Positions 35,633 to 47,992 are shown, counted from the stretch's first letter. The stretch: 64,000 bases of DNA from Craterostigma plantagineum (GCA_027422505.1 JAPQWV010000337.1:496001-560000), one strand, 5' to 3'. The notes: a model not told the origin generated them from the letters alone. Made by a program: numbers and translations.

Positions 35633-37856
35633 AGGTAATCTTCACCAAGTTTACAAACAGGAGGAGATGTTCTGGCCAAAAAACCAAGAGTCGAATGGCT
35701 TCAAGAAGGGATAAAAATACCAGTTTTTTTAATGCCTCTCAATTGAAAATCTTGTTAAGAGAAATGGTGGGCATTGCTTAACAAGAGAAGAGACAACCAC
35801 AGAAATCTCACATTACTACCAAGACCTTTTCTCTATATATCATCTCCTACTGATCATCATATGAGCTTACATGGGATCCCTCAGTCCATAACAGAAGCGT
35901 CTAACTTGCAATTGATCATCCCGGTTGACGACATAGAAATTAAGAAGGCCCTCTTCAGCATGCACCCAGATAAAGCTCCTGGACCCGATGGTATGACTCC
36001 ACTCTTTTCCAACATTACTGGTCAATCATTAAATATAGTTTTGCTCTGCAGTTAAACACTTCTTCACCTGTAGGAGAATGCCTAAGAGTATCAATCATAC
36101 ACTAATCTCACAGATCCCCAAAATTCAGAACCCGGCTCAAATTACACACTATTTGCCCATCAGTCAATGCAATGTCACCTACAAAATTATTTCCAAAATC
36201 CTTGCTGAAAGAGTGAAACAATGCCTTCCACTTTGCATCAATGATTGTCAATCTGCCTTCATCCATGGTAGGTTGATAACTTATGCTATTGCACATGAGG
36301 TTCTTCACTACATTAAGAGTCTTAGGAGAGGTAAAAAAAATGTCATGGCCCTAAAACTTGATATGGCAAAAGCATTTGACAGAGTGGAATGGGTGGATCT
36401 TTGAGTGCATCAAATCTGTCTCTTTCTCTTTTAACCTTATGGAACGCCATGTGGTTATGTCCTTCTTCTAGAGGTATTAGGCAAGGTGATCCTTTATCAC
36501 CTTACCTCTTTAATTTCATGTCTGAAGCTTTCTCACATATCATTAAGCAATCTTGCACAGCAGGTCTTTATCAAGGCATTAGACTGTCGAAATGGGCCCC
36601 TTATCACTCACTTATTTTCGCCGATGATTCACTATTTTTTTGTGAAGCCAATGTACCTCAGGCAAAAACTATTAAGGAACTCCTCGACCAATATTCCCAC
36701 GCCTCAGGTCAGCAAGTCAATTTTGGAAAATCCCCAATCTTCTTCAGTTCAAATACACCGGCAGATTGCAAATAATGCATCACTCACATCCTCACCGGCA
36801 TTAAAGATATCTGGGATTGCTTCTTATTCTTGGAAGAAACAAACAAGGAAACCTTGAGATATGTGACTGAAACAGTAAAGAGAAGAATTGGAAGCTGGAA
36901 AGCCTCATTGTTCAACCCAGCAGGGAGAGAAGTCATGATCAAAGCAGTCATAAATGCCTTGCCAATCTTCTTGATGTCTTGCTTCAAGCTTCCCGCCAAA
37001 TCTGCAAAGTCATTGTTAGAGATACTTCAAACTTCTGGTGGGGTATTAAAGAAGATGGTGGAATGAAGATTCACTGGAAATCATGGACGAAACTAGCAAA
37101 TCTAAACATGAAGGATGTCTTGGTTTTCATGACATTCAATCTTTCCATGAAGCCATGCTTGCAAAGCAACTCTGGAGAATCCTCACACAACCCAATCTGC
37201 TCATCAGCAAGATTCTCAAAGCTAAGTACTTTCCCTCAGGTGATCTCTTTTCAGCAAAAATTCCAGCAAACTCTTCTTGGATGTGGAAATGTTGGACTAT
37301 AGCTAGGCATGTGCTGAAACTTGGTCTGATGTCTAGTGAAACCGAATTTTCTTAGGTGGAAGTTTGACAAATCTGGGAATTTTCTGTCAAATCTGGTCAT
37401 CAAGCTATCTTAGATTCTAAAAAGATTGCGGTTGGAGTGACTGAAAATCTAGCGTGGTCGAACCTGTGGAAGATGAAACGGAAACATAAGCTCAAGCACT
37501 TCATTTGGAAGTTCTTCCACAATGTTCTGCCTACCAAATTAAATCTGGCCAAACGAGGTGTTCCCTTGGATACAATCTGTAGTTGGTGTGGAGAAGAACG
37601 AGAAGACCTTGATCACTTGTTCTGTACATGTCCTAGAGCTCAATTAGTTTGGAAAATTGGCCCTCTGCAGTGGGATGACTTTCTGTTGAGACCATTTTGT
37701 TTCCAAGACCGGTGGTTCAAGATTTGCACAGTTAAGGGTAAGGAACCATTTCGACACCGAACCCAGCTGTCGGTTGATTTGCTTTGGATGCTTTGGAAGA
37801 CCCGGAATCTCTGGATCTTTAAGAGTACCAAGAGAATTGAAAAAAGAAACCGTTGA
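35633..37856 (+). pseudogene. LINE ORF2, reverse transcriptase half and zinc-binding tail
   Basis: Continues the LINE after the insertion. Landmarks: APGPDGMTPLF (35970), SAFIHGRLI (36250), LKLDMAKAFDRVEW (36353, RT motif A aspartate), IRQGDPLSPYLF (36477), LIFADDSLFF (36612, the F-A-D-D core), and zf-RVT text NLWKMKRKHKLKHFIWK with WCGEEREDLDHLFCTCP (37590). Frames change at least near 35700, 36055, 36400, 36775 and 37070, with stops between. Catalytic motifs remain readable but no continuous protein can be made. Confidence 0.88.
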
Positions 37857-38571
37857 TCTTGCCATTCAAGAATGGATAGAAGCCACGGAAACAAGGACCT
37901 GATTCTATCACTCTTTTTGTCGCTTTTTGTCTCGGGACAGCAGATGATTTTGTAGGCCAGAGGCTGTGGCAGTGCAAAACTATGTTGTCTTGATCTCTCT
38001 TCTTGCGATTCTTAAATTATTTGGAGCCTTGAAGATGGACTTTTGAGCTAGGAACCTCTAGCAGCTTTAGTGGCTCATCATCTCTCTTCATGCATTGTTT
38101 GATTTTGGGTTGTGGCGACCCCCACTTTGTAATACTAATTGTGGCGGATTTTCGCAACGTAAGTTGCGGAAGACCCGTTTAACAGAAACTTTTTCTAAAA
38201 TAGCATATAATACAATAAAACGTCGTGTACAGTGTCATCACTATACACGGGCCGTAGCCCCAAAATAACAAAATATCAAAAACCCTAACGTCGCTCCACA
38301 GGTCGCATCCATGTACAGCATCGCCCTCGAAAGTCCGTGGAGCACCGCCGTCAGCCTGCCTCAGCCGCGACGCGTATCAGCGCCGGGCTCGGTACCTACA
38401 ACACATAAACCCTGAGCTATTTGCTCAGTAGGTGAAATATGCGTGAATGCAGCGTGCGCTCTTATTCGAATCCCATCCCAAAATACCTCACAAGACATGC
38501 ACGCTCGACCCTCATCACGACCTATCACATCTCACAAATATCATATCACGTCCACGCTCAGATAATACACA

Positions 38572-38892
38572 CTGGTAGCAATTTCTGGTCGTTTACGCCA
38601 GGCTGCCCTACCAAATCGCTGGTAGCATATACTGGTCGTTAACGCCAGGCTGACCTACTAGTCTCAATCACAAACTCTCAAACATAGCATCATGTCAAAA
38701 TTGGTCCACACTCGGGTAACTCACACTGGTAGCAAGTACTGGTCGTTAACGCCAGGCTGCCCTACCAGAGCACTAATACTGGTCACTTACGCCAAGCAGA
38801 CCTACTAGGTACCTCCCGAGTTTCCTCCTGCCCAAGTAATCACATATACTTGTAGCAAATACTGGTCGCTTACGCCAGACAGACCCACCAGA
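38572..38892. repeat. Five copies of a ~43 bp repeat in the second gypsy LTR
   Basis: Units starting near 38572, 38619, 38726, 38773 and 38849 follow CTGGTAGCAA.TACTGGTCGTTAACGCCAGGCTG.CCTACCAG, each separated by variable spacers of 5-65 bases. Each unit contains ACTGGTCG..ACGCCAG. The matching region of the other gypsy LTR lacks it. Confidence 0.85.
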
Positions 38893-39385
38893 CTCTTTCT
38901 ACCCCGCTCGTCAATACGTCACAACGTCACCGTTTCATACGATCCTAAATTCTCGCACTAATATCGTATGAAAGTGCAATGCACATAACATAAAAATATC
39001 ATACTGAAAATAAATCCTCCCCGAACGAATAATCCAAATGTACCCAAAATTTACTAAGGGTAATTTCTAAGAATTTTCTAAGATGTTTTTCCCATTTTCA
39101 CTGAAATAATTCTCCGAAAATTCCTAATTCAGTCCAAGATGAAACCTACTTGAAAATAATTTTAAATGATAAAATCCAAAAAATTTACTCATACCGGAAA
39201 CTTCTATGTCTCAAAGCCCCAAATACCGAAAACCCTAAAAATTTCGATAGCCCATCTCATGCCGAAAACGTTTAAGTTAAATACCGAAAACTTTTTAAAG
39301 CTTTGTCGAAAACTCTCTAGGTTTACAAAATACTTAACCTTCTCGATTAACTCGTGTCAACAATATCTACATGCCAAAAGAAATT

Positions 39386-39664
39386 TGTAGAATATCAATT
39401 TTAATTGTGCTTTGATTCATTAGCTATCTTCGTAGATTGGGGCTTTTATTGTATTTGTCCTTAGTTTAGTACTTATTTGTTATTTATACCAAGCTTGTTT
39501 GGTGAGCTTAATAGAGAAGATTTTAGAATTTGATCCGAAAGGCTTGCAATTCGATTCTAGAGAGAGAAACAAAAATATCTTCTCTCACTACTCGAGATTC
39601 TCTCAAAAGCTCTCCAAGAAAGTTTTCGATCGAAATAAATTTGCGATCCAAATTTTTTTTCTCA
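39386..39664 (+). repeat. 5' LTR of element 2 (lacks TATA box)
   Basis: Starts TGTAGAATATCAATT and probably ends CTCA at 39661-39664. Compared with the 3' LTR it lacks about 20 bases after GCTTGTTTGGT, which in the other copy hold TATAAATACA. It keeps ~25 bases near the end that the other copy has lost. Confidence 0.85.
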
Positions 39665-39786
39665 ACCAAAAGATTTTGAGCAATTTTTCTCGCTCGTAAA
39701 ATTTTTCGCTGACATACTCTCTTGCACGAGAAAAGCAACAGTGACAATTTTTCTCGACGGATTAATTTTTGATCAAACTTTAAAGA

Positions 39787-40733
39787 GATAGAGAGAGAGA
39801 GATTGTGAAAAAGTCTGCCAACCGAAGAAGTTCGAAGGGTTAAACATAAGGGATTGTGTGGCATTGAACGTGGCGTTAGCTGGTAAACAGATATGGGAGA
39901 TTACAATGAAGGCGGACACCCTTTGGATCAAATGGGTTCATATGATCTACTTGAAGGGGACAAGCTTCTGGGAGTTTACACCTGCATTAGACTCGTGTTG
40001 GCATTGGAAAAAACTGCATAGGATCAAGAGCAAATTTCAGCCTGGGTACCAAGGGCAAAAGTGGGCTGGTTCTGAGAATGGGAAGTACTTCACAAAATCG
40101 GGTTATGATTGGATTAAAGGGCCAACTGCAAGATTCCCGTTCTGCAATGTGGTGTGGAATAGGTACAATGTACCTAAACACTCTTTTATTCTATGTTTGA
40201 TTGTACATAAGAGAATTCTAACCAAGGATAGGCTGTCCAAGTGGGGGTTGAAGATTCATGATAGCAGATGCTCTGTGTAGGGTAGAGGAGGAAACACTAG
40301 AACACTTGTTTGTGACATGTAGGGTTAGCAAAACCCTGTTGCAGAAGTTTAACAATTGGCTAAATACCAATCTGGTATTTAATTCCTGGGAGGAGTGCTG
40401 TGTATGGATGATGAATATTGGGAGGAAGAGGAAGGCCCAGGAAAGAATATTGATAGCCTGCTTCTCAGCTATGCTATACCATGTCTGGATTGAGAGGAAC
40501 AACCGGGTGCATGAGGCGGGTTCAATGGATGAGGACCAAATGTTCCTTCTGATGGCCAGGGAAATGAAGATCAGGATCACACAGGCGTGCAGAGTTCAGT
40601 CAGCTCTTAGTTTGGACATATACAAACGAGTGACTTAGTTCTTTTGTAATTGGTAGTTGGTAGTTTTGGATGTTAAGGTAGGTATGTACAAATTACGAAG
40701 GTTGGTTAATGAAAATTCATTCTTCCAAAAAAA
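39787..40733 (+). mobile_element. 5'-truncated LINE with poly-A, inserted in the element 2 leader
   Basis: Flanked by the 12 bp AAACTTTAAAGA (39775-39786 and 40734-40745), with a run of A at the right end, the hallmarks of target-primed LINE insertion. It contains only the end of ORF2. Text starts in the RT C-terminal region (KGLNIRDCVALNVALAGKQIW) and continues in the zinc-binding domain (SGYDWIKGPTARFPFCNVVW). One frameshift near 40280 divides it; the second piece (VEEETLEHLFVTCRVSK ... LDIYKRVT) ends at 40638. It is a different LINE copy from 16084-38110. Confidence 0.93.
39858..40638 (+). pseudogene. LINE ORF2 C-terminal fragment (RT end and zinc-binding domain)
   Basis: Two frames, 39858-40280 and 40258-40638, make one domain. 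The zf-RVT domain shows conserved Trp/Cys/His positions (VWNRYNVPKHSFILCL; EHLFVTCRV). The 3' end of such LINEs is short and ends in poly-A, as here. There is no endonuclease or catalytic RT core, so the fragment is inert. The first frame opens on a GTG that is an internal codon, not a true start. Confidence 0.88.
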
Positions 40734-40878
40734 AAACTTTAAAGATTGAGTCAAAAATAATTCTCGAATCTAATCTAGAATCAAACGCTACTAACTAATC
40801 GGCTATTTGTGAAGCACATCACATAAGTTCAAGACATCAAAATAACAAACGAAGATCCTACATCAACTCGAAGAAGAA

Positions 40879-43800
40879 ATGGATGCTTACTCCTAGGAAA
40901 TGATAATTGTCCTCCAATTCTCAAGAGAGGCGAATATACAGTCTGGAGAAGCCGATTTCTAAATTTCATAGAGCTAAAGGAACAGGCAGAAGACCTTCTT
41001 CTCTCATCAATTGAGCAAGGTCCAGCTCAGTTCTGGGTAGATGTTCCCGGGGACAACACTGCCAACCCTCCAATTTCTGCCTCTAGGCGACTGAAAGAGC
41101 CTAGGGAATAAACTGCGGAGGAAAGAGTGAGAGCAAAAGTTGATCTAATAGCCAAGAACACGCTTATGCAAGGAATCCCAAATGATATCTATCGACAGGT
41201 CGATAGTATTCCAACCGCTAAGGGAATGTGGGATGAGCTGCACAAGATGATGCAACGAACAGAAGTCGGTATCAAGGCCAAGAAGGCTAATATTCTCACA
41301 GCCTACGATTCATTCAGAGCTAAACCAGAGGAGTGCTTACATGATCTATACCAGAGATATCTCACCCTCTTAAATAAGATGAGGAAAATCGAAATCTCTA
41401 AGACAAACATGGAAACCAACATCAGATTTCTTTCCTCCCTGCCCTCAGAATGGAAAAGATATCCACTCAGATCAGACAGAATAAAGACCTTGAGGAGCTG
41501 GATATCCATGCCATGTTTGACAATCTTGCACAGCACGAGGAAGACATAAGCGAGATTCAGAAGGAGCAGAAGGGCAAACTTATCAATGACTCAGTTGCCC
41601 TAGTCTCAGACAGGAGGAGCGCAAAATTGCGAAAAGAAAAGATCGTCAAGCCTCCTACCCCCTCAGAATCTGAAGACGAATTAGATTCAGACATGGAGCC
41701 TAACATGAAAATGCTGGGAAAGCAGTTGGCGGTAATTGGGTAAATGATGAACAAACAGTACTTCAACAAGAAGTCCTCATCATCAGCCAATCGACTTAGG
41801 ACCTCAAGCTCGAAGAACAAAGAACCTGCACCTGAGACTTCTGAGGTCAAGACTATCAAAGAACCGACCAAATGCTTTAACTGCGGAAAACCTGGTCATT
41901 ACGCCCGAGAATGTACTCTCCCGAAGAAGAGAGACACTAATTACTACTCCATGAAGCTTCAACTTACGAAACAAAAGGAAGTTGGAGTAGCTCTAATGGC
42001 TGAACAAGACCACTGGCTCGAGGACACGTCTAGCTCAGAGGAAGAGAATCTAGCTCTAATGGCCCGCCAAGACAAACAATCAGATGCCGAAGACTCAAAC
42101 TCGACGAACGAGGCCAAGCATCCGATTCTTCACATGAGGTAATCTCTCCTTCCACATTATTGACCATGTTAGAATCATATCAACTAGCATACACTAACAT
42201 GCAACGTGAGCAGAAAAGCGTAAAGGAAATAGAGAAGAAACTAGCTAAGTCTGAGGATAAAATAGCTAGTCTCGAATTAGAACTTAGGAGCTCTAGTGCA
42301 AAAATAGATGAACTAACTAAGAGCTCGAACCTTAGCGAGACTAAGCATATTTCGTTAGAGAAGCATAGCTCGAAAGTGAATGAATTAGAAGACAGGCTAG
42401 AAAATAACTATAATTGCTTGATTAGAAATCTCAATGAGAAAGCTAATCTCAATTGTAGATTAACAGAAGCAACTTTCAAGATCACTAATCTGGAAGCCGA
42501 ATTAGATATATCGAATACTAAGGTTGGTTAACTTATGAAGGACCTAGATGCCTGTCAAGCCGCCAAGGTAACGATGGAGAATAACTTTGCTCTCTTAGGA
42601 GATGAGCGTAAGAAACTATATACTAAAATCAAGAAGTTAGAAGATCTTGTTGTGAAGAGGGCACATACTTATCAAACTATATTCTTTAATCAACCCAAGG
42701 ACTTAGAATTCTATGACTATAAGTATGGCTTAGGCTATGAGAACCCACATAACCTGAAGAAAGTTGATTGCAAACAACTTTATGATATCTCGTACATGGG
42801 TCTCGGACTAACTTCTCTTATGAACGTTACCAACTCAAAAATAATATTTGAGGAAGAAGAAGCCAAGAGACAAGCCATTACAAGGGCTGAAATACCCTTT
42901 TTATATATCGAACTGAATCAACGCGACAAAACTTGGGTATCTCCCAAGGGCTGGAGCCTTGAAACTGTTAATTTTCTTGAAGATCATTCTAAAAATGAGG
43001 AAGTTCAAACTCATCGTTCTGAAAATTCTCTCTGCATCCCTCCTATAGTTAAAAAAATAGAGGAATTACGAATTGCCTTAGATAAAGAAAGAGAGAATTT
43101 TGAAGCTGAAAAGACTAAATTCCAAAAAGAGATGGAAAATCTCAAATCTTCTTCTATCTCAAGCACCATTTCTCACGCATCTCCTCCAAATGAAAATATC
43201 ATTCTGAAAAGCGTGAAGAATGAAGAATCGTCTTCAAAAGATCATAAGTCTAAAAATAAAAATGTTAAAAATACTAACTCTAACTTTTTATCTACTACGT
43301 CGACAGGGAGCGTAGTACTTGAGCCAGAGAAACCTAAAGCGAAAGTGTCCAGTCTAGATATTAAGAAGGAGCCCATAGATGTTAAACTTACAAGCTTATC
43401 TTCTCCTTCTATAAAAATAAAAGACACTCGTAGAAATAAAAGAACTATTTCATCTCTCCAATTAATTGCTTCAACTTGTTCTTTAAAACCTATCATCTTT
43501 AGAAGCACCAACTTTGGAATAGGCTCTTCATCTACGAAACCAAACATCCATTCTAAGACAAATGCTTCTGACCTGTAGGAAACAAGATCCAGCCATTAAG
43601 AAAGCATATGGCGCTATACATGCTTGTTCTCACCTAAGGTATCCCGTTAAGATTGAATCCACCAAACACCTTAGGAGACTATCCAATGAGAAGATCTTTT
43701 CCTCGATCAAGCCTACCAAAGCATTTGTTCGTGCTGAAATTAACTTCCCTGCCAGGTTCAACCCAAATGGGTTCCTAAGACTCCGCCTAAGAAGAGAAAA

Positions 43801-43970
43801 TCCAAAAAGGCCAAGTCTCCTACCACGGGCAAAACCAAATCCACATCTTTAAGATGGTTTGAGTTGATAAAGTCACTAAAAGTGATAATTTAGGACCATT
43901 ATCTGAACCTAAGACTAAATCTGCTAATTCACGAGGACCCATTTACAAATGGGTACCTAAAGCGCTCTAA
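40879..43970 (+). pseudogene. gag: Element 2 gag: capsid, zinc knuckle, coiled coil, basic tail (several breaks)
   Basis: Starts ATGGATGCTTACTCC at 40879, with a TAG six codons later and a frameshift; another TAA is at 41110. The capsid-like part (LMQGIPNDIYRQVDSIPTAK, 41160; LHDLYQRYLTLLNKM, 41340) precedes a CCHC knuckle CFNCGKPGHYAREC (41875-41915). Next come the acidic HWLEDTSSSEEENLALMAR and a long coiled coil (42160-42650), then Ser/Lys-rich text to KWVPKAL and TAA at 43968-43970. Frame changes lie near 41460, 41743, 42142, 42531, 43575 and 43850. In total it resembles gag of elements 1 and 3, about 1000 codons. Confidence 0.83.
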
Positions 43971-46900
43971 TTGTTTTTCCAGATCCATCATGTGTGGTAC
44001 CTCGACTCCGGTTGCTCCACACACACGACGGGAATACAAGAGCTGCTGAGCAACTACAAAGACAGACCGAATGGAAAAGTCATCGGAAATAACGACTCAG
44101 CCCCATACTAGGAGTTGGGAACATCATTCTGAAAAATCTGACGATAAAAGATGTCTCTTACGTCGAAGGTCTCCGACATAACTTGTTCAGCATAGGCCAA
44201 TTCTGTGACAAAGGCTTCCAGGTGGTCTTTCATGCTGACCAGTGCAGAATATTGGACAGTCAGAACAAAGAACTCCTGCAAGGACTTCGGAAATCTAATC
44301 TTTACACAATCAGAGGAACAACTTATGGCATCAACGTGTGTCTCATCTAAACATCAAAGCTCTTCAACGACTATCAACGAAAAAGTTGGTTCACGGTCTA
44401 CCAAAAATTAGTCTACAAAAAGAGCATCAGTGTTCGGCATGTCAATTAGAAAAAATGAAGCGAGCATCTCATCATGTTAAACTAGTAGCCTCTACTTCAC
44501 GTCCTTTGGAATTGATACATATGGATCTCTATGGACCTATGCAGACACAGAGTATTAGTGGGCGGAAGTACGTACTAGTTATCGTTGATGATTACTCCCG
44601 CTACACATGGACGATGTTCCTCCGAACTAAAGATGAGACAGGGGACTTGATAGTTAATTTTATGAACACTACTCAGAATTTGCTGCAACTATCCATCCAA
44701 TTCATCCGAACGGACAACGGCACTGAGTTCAAAAACAAGTATCTCAGTGACTTTTATCAGAAACTTGCCATTCATCAGCAATTCTCGGCCCAGACCCCTC
44801 AACAGAACGGGGTTGTTGAAAGGAAAAACAGAACTCTAGTAGAGGTCGCCCGTACAATGCTGATTCATTCTGGCCTCCCACACTTTCTATGGGCTGAAGC
44901 AGTAAATACCGCCTGTTTCACTCAGAACAGGATGGTGGTTCACAAGCGCTTTAATAAAACTCCGTACGAAATAATAAACAAGCGAGTACCCAATATCTCA
45001 TTCTTCAAGGTCTTCGGGTGCAAGTGCTTTGTGGCGAATGACAGAGAGCAACGTGCTAAGTTCGACCCTAAAGCATTCGAAGCCACATTCGTTGGGTATT
45101 CATCAACATCAAAGGTGTATCGAGTTTACATCAAGTCCAACCGATCAATCAAAGAAAGCTACAACGTCACTTTCCATGAAGTGGCAGAAATGGCTCTTGC
45201 ACACCTCAGTTCAGGACCCGTACCAAAGCCGATTGCTTCTGAATACGACAGTTCAGAACCGTATACACTGGTGTGTTGGCACAAAACCAACAGAAGATGG
45301 CAACAACTCCAGATTCAACGTCTGAAGAAGCACTGAAACTTGTGTTGGAAGATTTGAACTCTCTCTTTGAGCCCGTATATCCGTCAGAAAACATTATATC
45401 AACACCGTTAGTGGAACCCCCACTCGACGAGGCCAGTTTACCGAGCTATTCAAATGTCCCTCCTCACCCGATTCAGAATTACCACAGATCAATGACGAAC
45501 CTACAACAGTAAATGAGGAAGTCTCTACAGAATCACTCAATCCAAATACAGAATCTGACTTACCTCTATCTCCTGACGAATCTGAAATCATTGGAAGTCT
45601 CAGTCCTCAAATGACCGATGCGTCTGGCTCTGCACTACCCCATGAGCGAAAATGGACTCGAGCACATCTGGTTGATCAGATTATTGGTGATCCTTCACGA
45701 GGAGTACGGACACATCATCAACACAGTTTATTCAGCTGCTTCTTAAGCCAAAATGAGCCAACTAAGGTAGCAGACGCACTAAAAGACCCGGATTAGGTGA
45801 TAGCAATGCAAGATGAAATCAACCAGTTTGAGCATCTTCAAGTGTGGACCTTAGTATCCCGACCACATGGGAAAACAATCATCGGAATGAAACGGGTATT
45901 TAGAAATAAAAAGAATGAAGATGGCGAAGTGATTAGGAACAAAGCTAGATTGGTTGCGAAGGGCTATAACCAACAGGAAGGAATTGACTACGACGAGACA
46001 TATGCTCCTGTTGCCCGAATCGAAGCCATTCATCTCTTCCTAGCTTATGCGGCTCATAAAGACTTCAAAGTCTACCAAATGGATGTAAAGACCGTCTTTC
46101 TCAATGGCGTGCTAAAAGAGGAAGTCTACGTCACTCAGCCAGAAGGCTTCATTGATAAAAAACATCCCGATCACGTCTTTGATTGGACAAATCTCTCTAC
46201 GGACTGAAACAAGCCCCACGCGCTTGGTATGACGTCTTGAGCGATTTCCTCGTAAAATCTGGCTTTATCCGAGGAACGATCGATACGACCCTCTTCATAA
46301 AATGGCAAGACAAAGATTTGATGGTCGTCCAAGTCTATGTAGATGACATCATATTCGGATCAACAAATCCACGGCTATGCAAGAGATTTGGAGAATTGAT
46401 GAAGAGCAAATTTGAAATGAGACACATGGGAGAAATGCAGTTCTTCTTAGGACTTCAAGTAAGGCAGCTCGATGATGGGATATTCATCAGTCAGACTAAA
46501 TACATCAAGGACATCTTGAAGAAATTCCATCAAGATCAGAGCAAGTCACTCAGCACTCCCGTGTCCACAAGCTACAAGTTGGATGCCGATCCCACAGGAA
46601 AAGTGGTCGACATTACATTATATCGCAGCATCATCGGCTCTCTTCTTTATCTCACCTCAAGCCGGCCAGACATCATGTTTGCCACATGTCTATATGCCCG
46701 TTTTCAAGCCGATCCCAAAGAATCCCACATGCTTGCGGTGAAGCGAATTGTGCGTTACCTTAAGGGCACCTCCACCTTAGGACTATGGTATCCTAAAGGA
46801 ACAAATTTCAAATTAATTGGCTATACTAACGCTGACTACGCAGGTTGCCGTATGGACAGGAAAAGCACATCCAGTGGCTCAATTCTTAGGCGAAAAACTA

Positions 46901-47278
46901 GTCTGCTGGACATCCAAAAAGCAGAACTGCGTCCCAACATCGACAGCCGAGGCAGAATTCGTCGCGGCTGCCAGCTGTTGTTCGCAAATGCTATGGATGC
47001 GGACTCAGCTTCGCGATTATGGGTACAATCTAAATAATATACCCATTTATAGCGATAGCCAAAGTGCCATTGCGATTACGTGTAATCCTGTTCACGACAC
47101 ACGCACAAAACACATAGACATACGATATCACTTCATCAAAGATCACGTAAAAAAAGGCACGATTGACATGTATTTTGTGAACACGGAACATCAACTAGCC
47201 GACATTTTCACCAAGGCTTTGGACGAAAAACGGTTCCAATTCCTTGTCGGAAAATTAGGCATGTTGAACCTTCCGTGA
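43971..47278 (+). pseudogene. pol: Element 2 pol: protease, integrase, RT, RNase H (several breaks)
   Basis: Protease [12 protein letters not shown] (43990) is followed by a damaged stretch. Integrase is open at 44338-45336, with CSACQLEKMK, HMDLYGPM, RTDNGTEF and NGVVERKNRT, so zinc and D, D, E residues are readable. An Ser/Pro-rich connection (45340-45790) has two frame changes and a TAG at 45794. RT spans 45797-46850 with YVDDIIFG near 46336, broken at about 46190. RNase H ([30 protein letters not shown]) changes frame near 46870 and ends KLGMLNLP. Compared with element 3's intact 1143-codon pol, the domain set is complete but the gene has at least six breaks. Confidence 0.88.
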
Positions 47279-47439
47279 TTTGTGCATGATGTGATCCTAT
47301 GTGCTTTCACGTATTCTATGCTATGTGTTTTCTATACTTACCAAATGTTATATCTTGCGTGAAATTTTTCATTTAAAAAAAATTATTATTATTATATATA
47401 TATACATATAAGTATAATATTAGGGGTATGATGATATCT

Positions 47440-47954
47440 TTAGGATGCTCGATCTACGTCACGAATAGAATTCACTAACATGAGACCGATTGCTTGCTTA
47501 AATTTTGTTAGTCTAAGTCGCATTCTTGTGTTTCTTAGGTATTGAGTTTGTTCCACTAAGACAGAAAACCACTTCATATAAGTGAGGATTCTAGCCTTTT
47601 TATTACTCTCGTCGGATCTTTTCTTGAGTGAGTCACACATTAATTGCTTGTCATTAACTTGTGATTCTCGGCCTCATACTTGCCGTGTAATAGATCGTTC
47701 CGAAAATGATTAGGGCACTTAGGAAATTCCTCACTTGGCCAAATCTCAATCATTCCTTTAACATTACCTTTAGTCATCCATTTTGAGCTTTCTCCAAATT
47801 CTTTTTCTTCAATTGAAAACCCCTTTATGCCTTCAACCGACGATTTAATGATTTGAACGGGATATTTAATCAAGAAAATGAGGGGGAGAATAACTAGACG
47901 ACAAAGAAAAAGATGACAAAAGAAGGAGAAAAAACGCACACGAGGAATGCTCAA
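47440..47954 (-). pseudogene. Antisense ORF behind pol of element 2, unknown function, one frameshift
   Basis: Two minus-strand frames that meet within one base of each other at 47640 give about 170 codons. The start near 47954 is hydrophobic (FFCHLFLCRLVILPLIFLI). The rest is soluble-looking (EFGESSKWMTKG, MIEIWPSEEFPKCPNHF, then DSLKKRSDESNKKARILTYM, KWFSVLVEQTQYLRN). A single lost base at the join would explain the stop. By eye, ILTYMKWFSVLVEQ resembles VTYARWFSVIIRQ in the sense extra ORF at 51007. It might be a decayed antisense gene, an inverted fragment of a related element, or chance. Moderate to low confidence. Confidence 0.4.
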
Positions 47955-47992
47955 CGCACAACAAACAGATCAAAAGAACCTGCCTTCTCAAA

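Larger units (their letters stand above)
16084..38110 (+). mobile_element. Plant L1-type LINE, ORF2 split by a nested 18.6 kb insertion
   Basis: ORF2 endonuclease part lies at 16084-17022 and the reverse transcriptase part at 35633-37856, with 3' untranslated sequence to about 38110. Removing 17023-35629 and one TAA copy joins both halves in one frame across the junction, so this is one LINE interrupted by a single insertion. No poly-A or LINE target duplication is seen on the right because a gypsy LTR starts at 38111. The left end is unclear. Confidence 0.85.
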
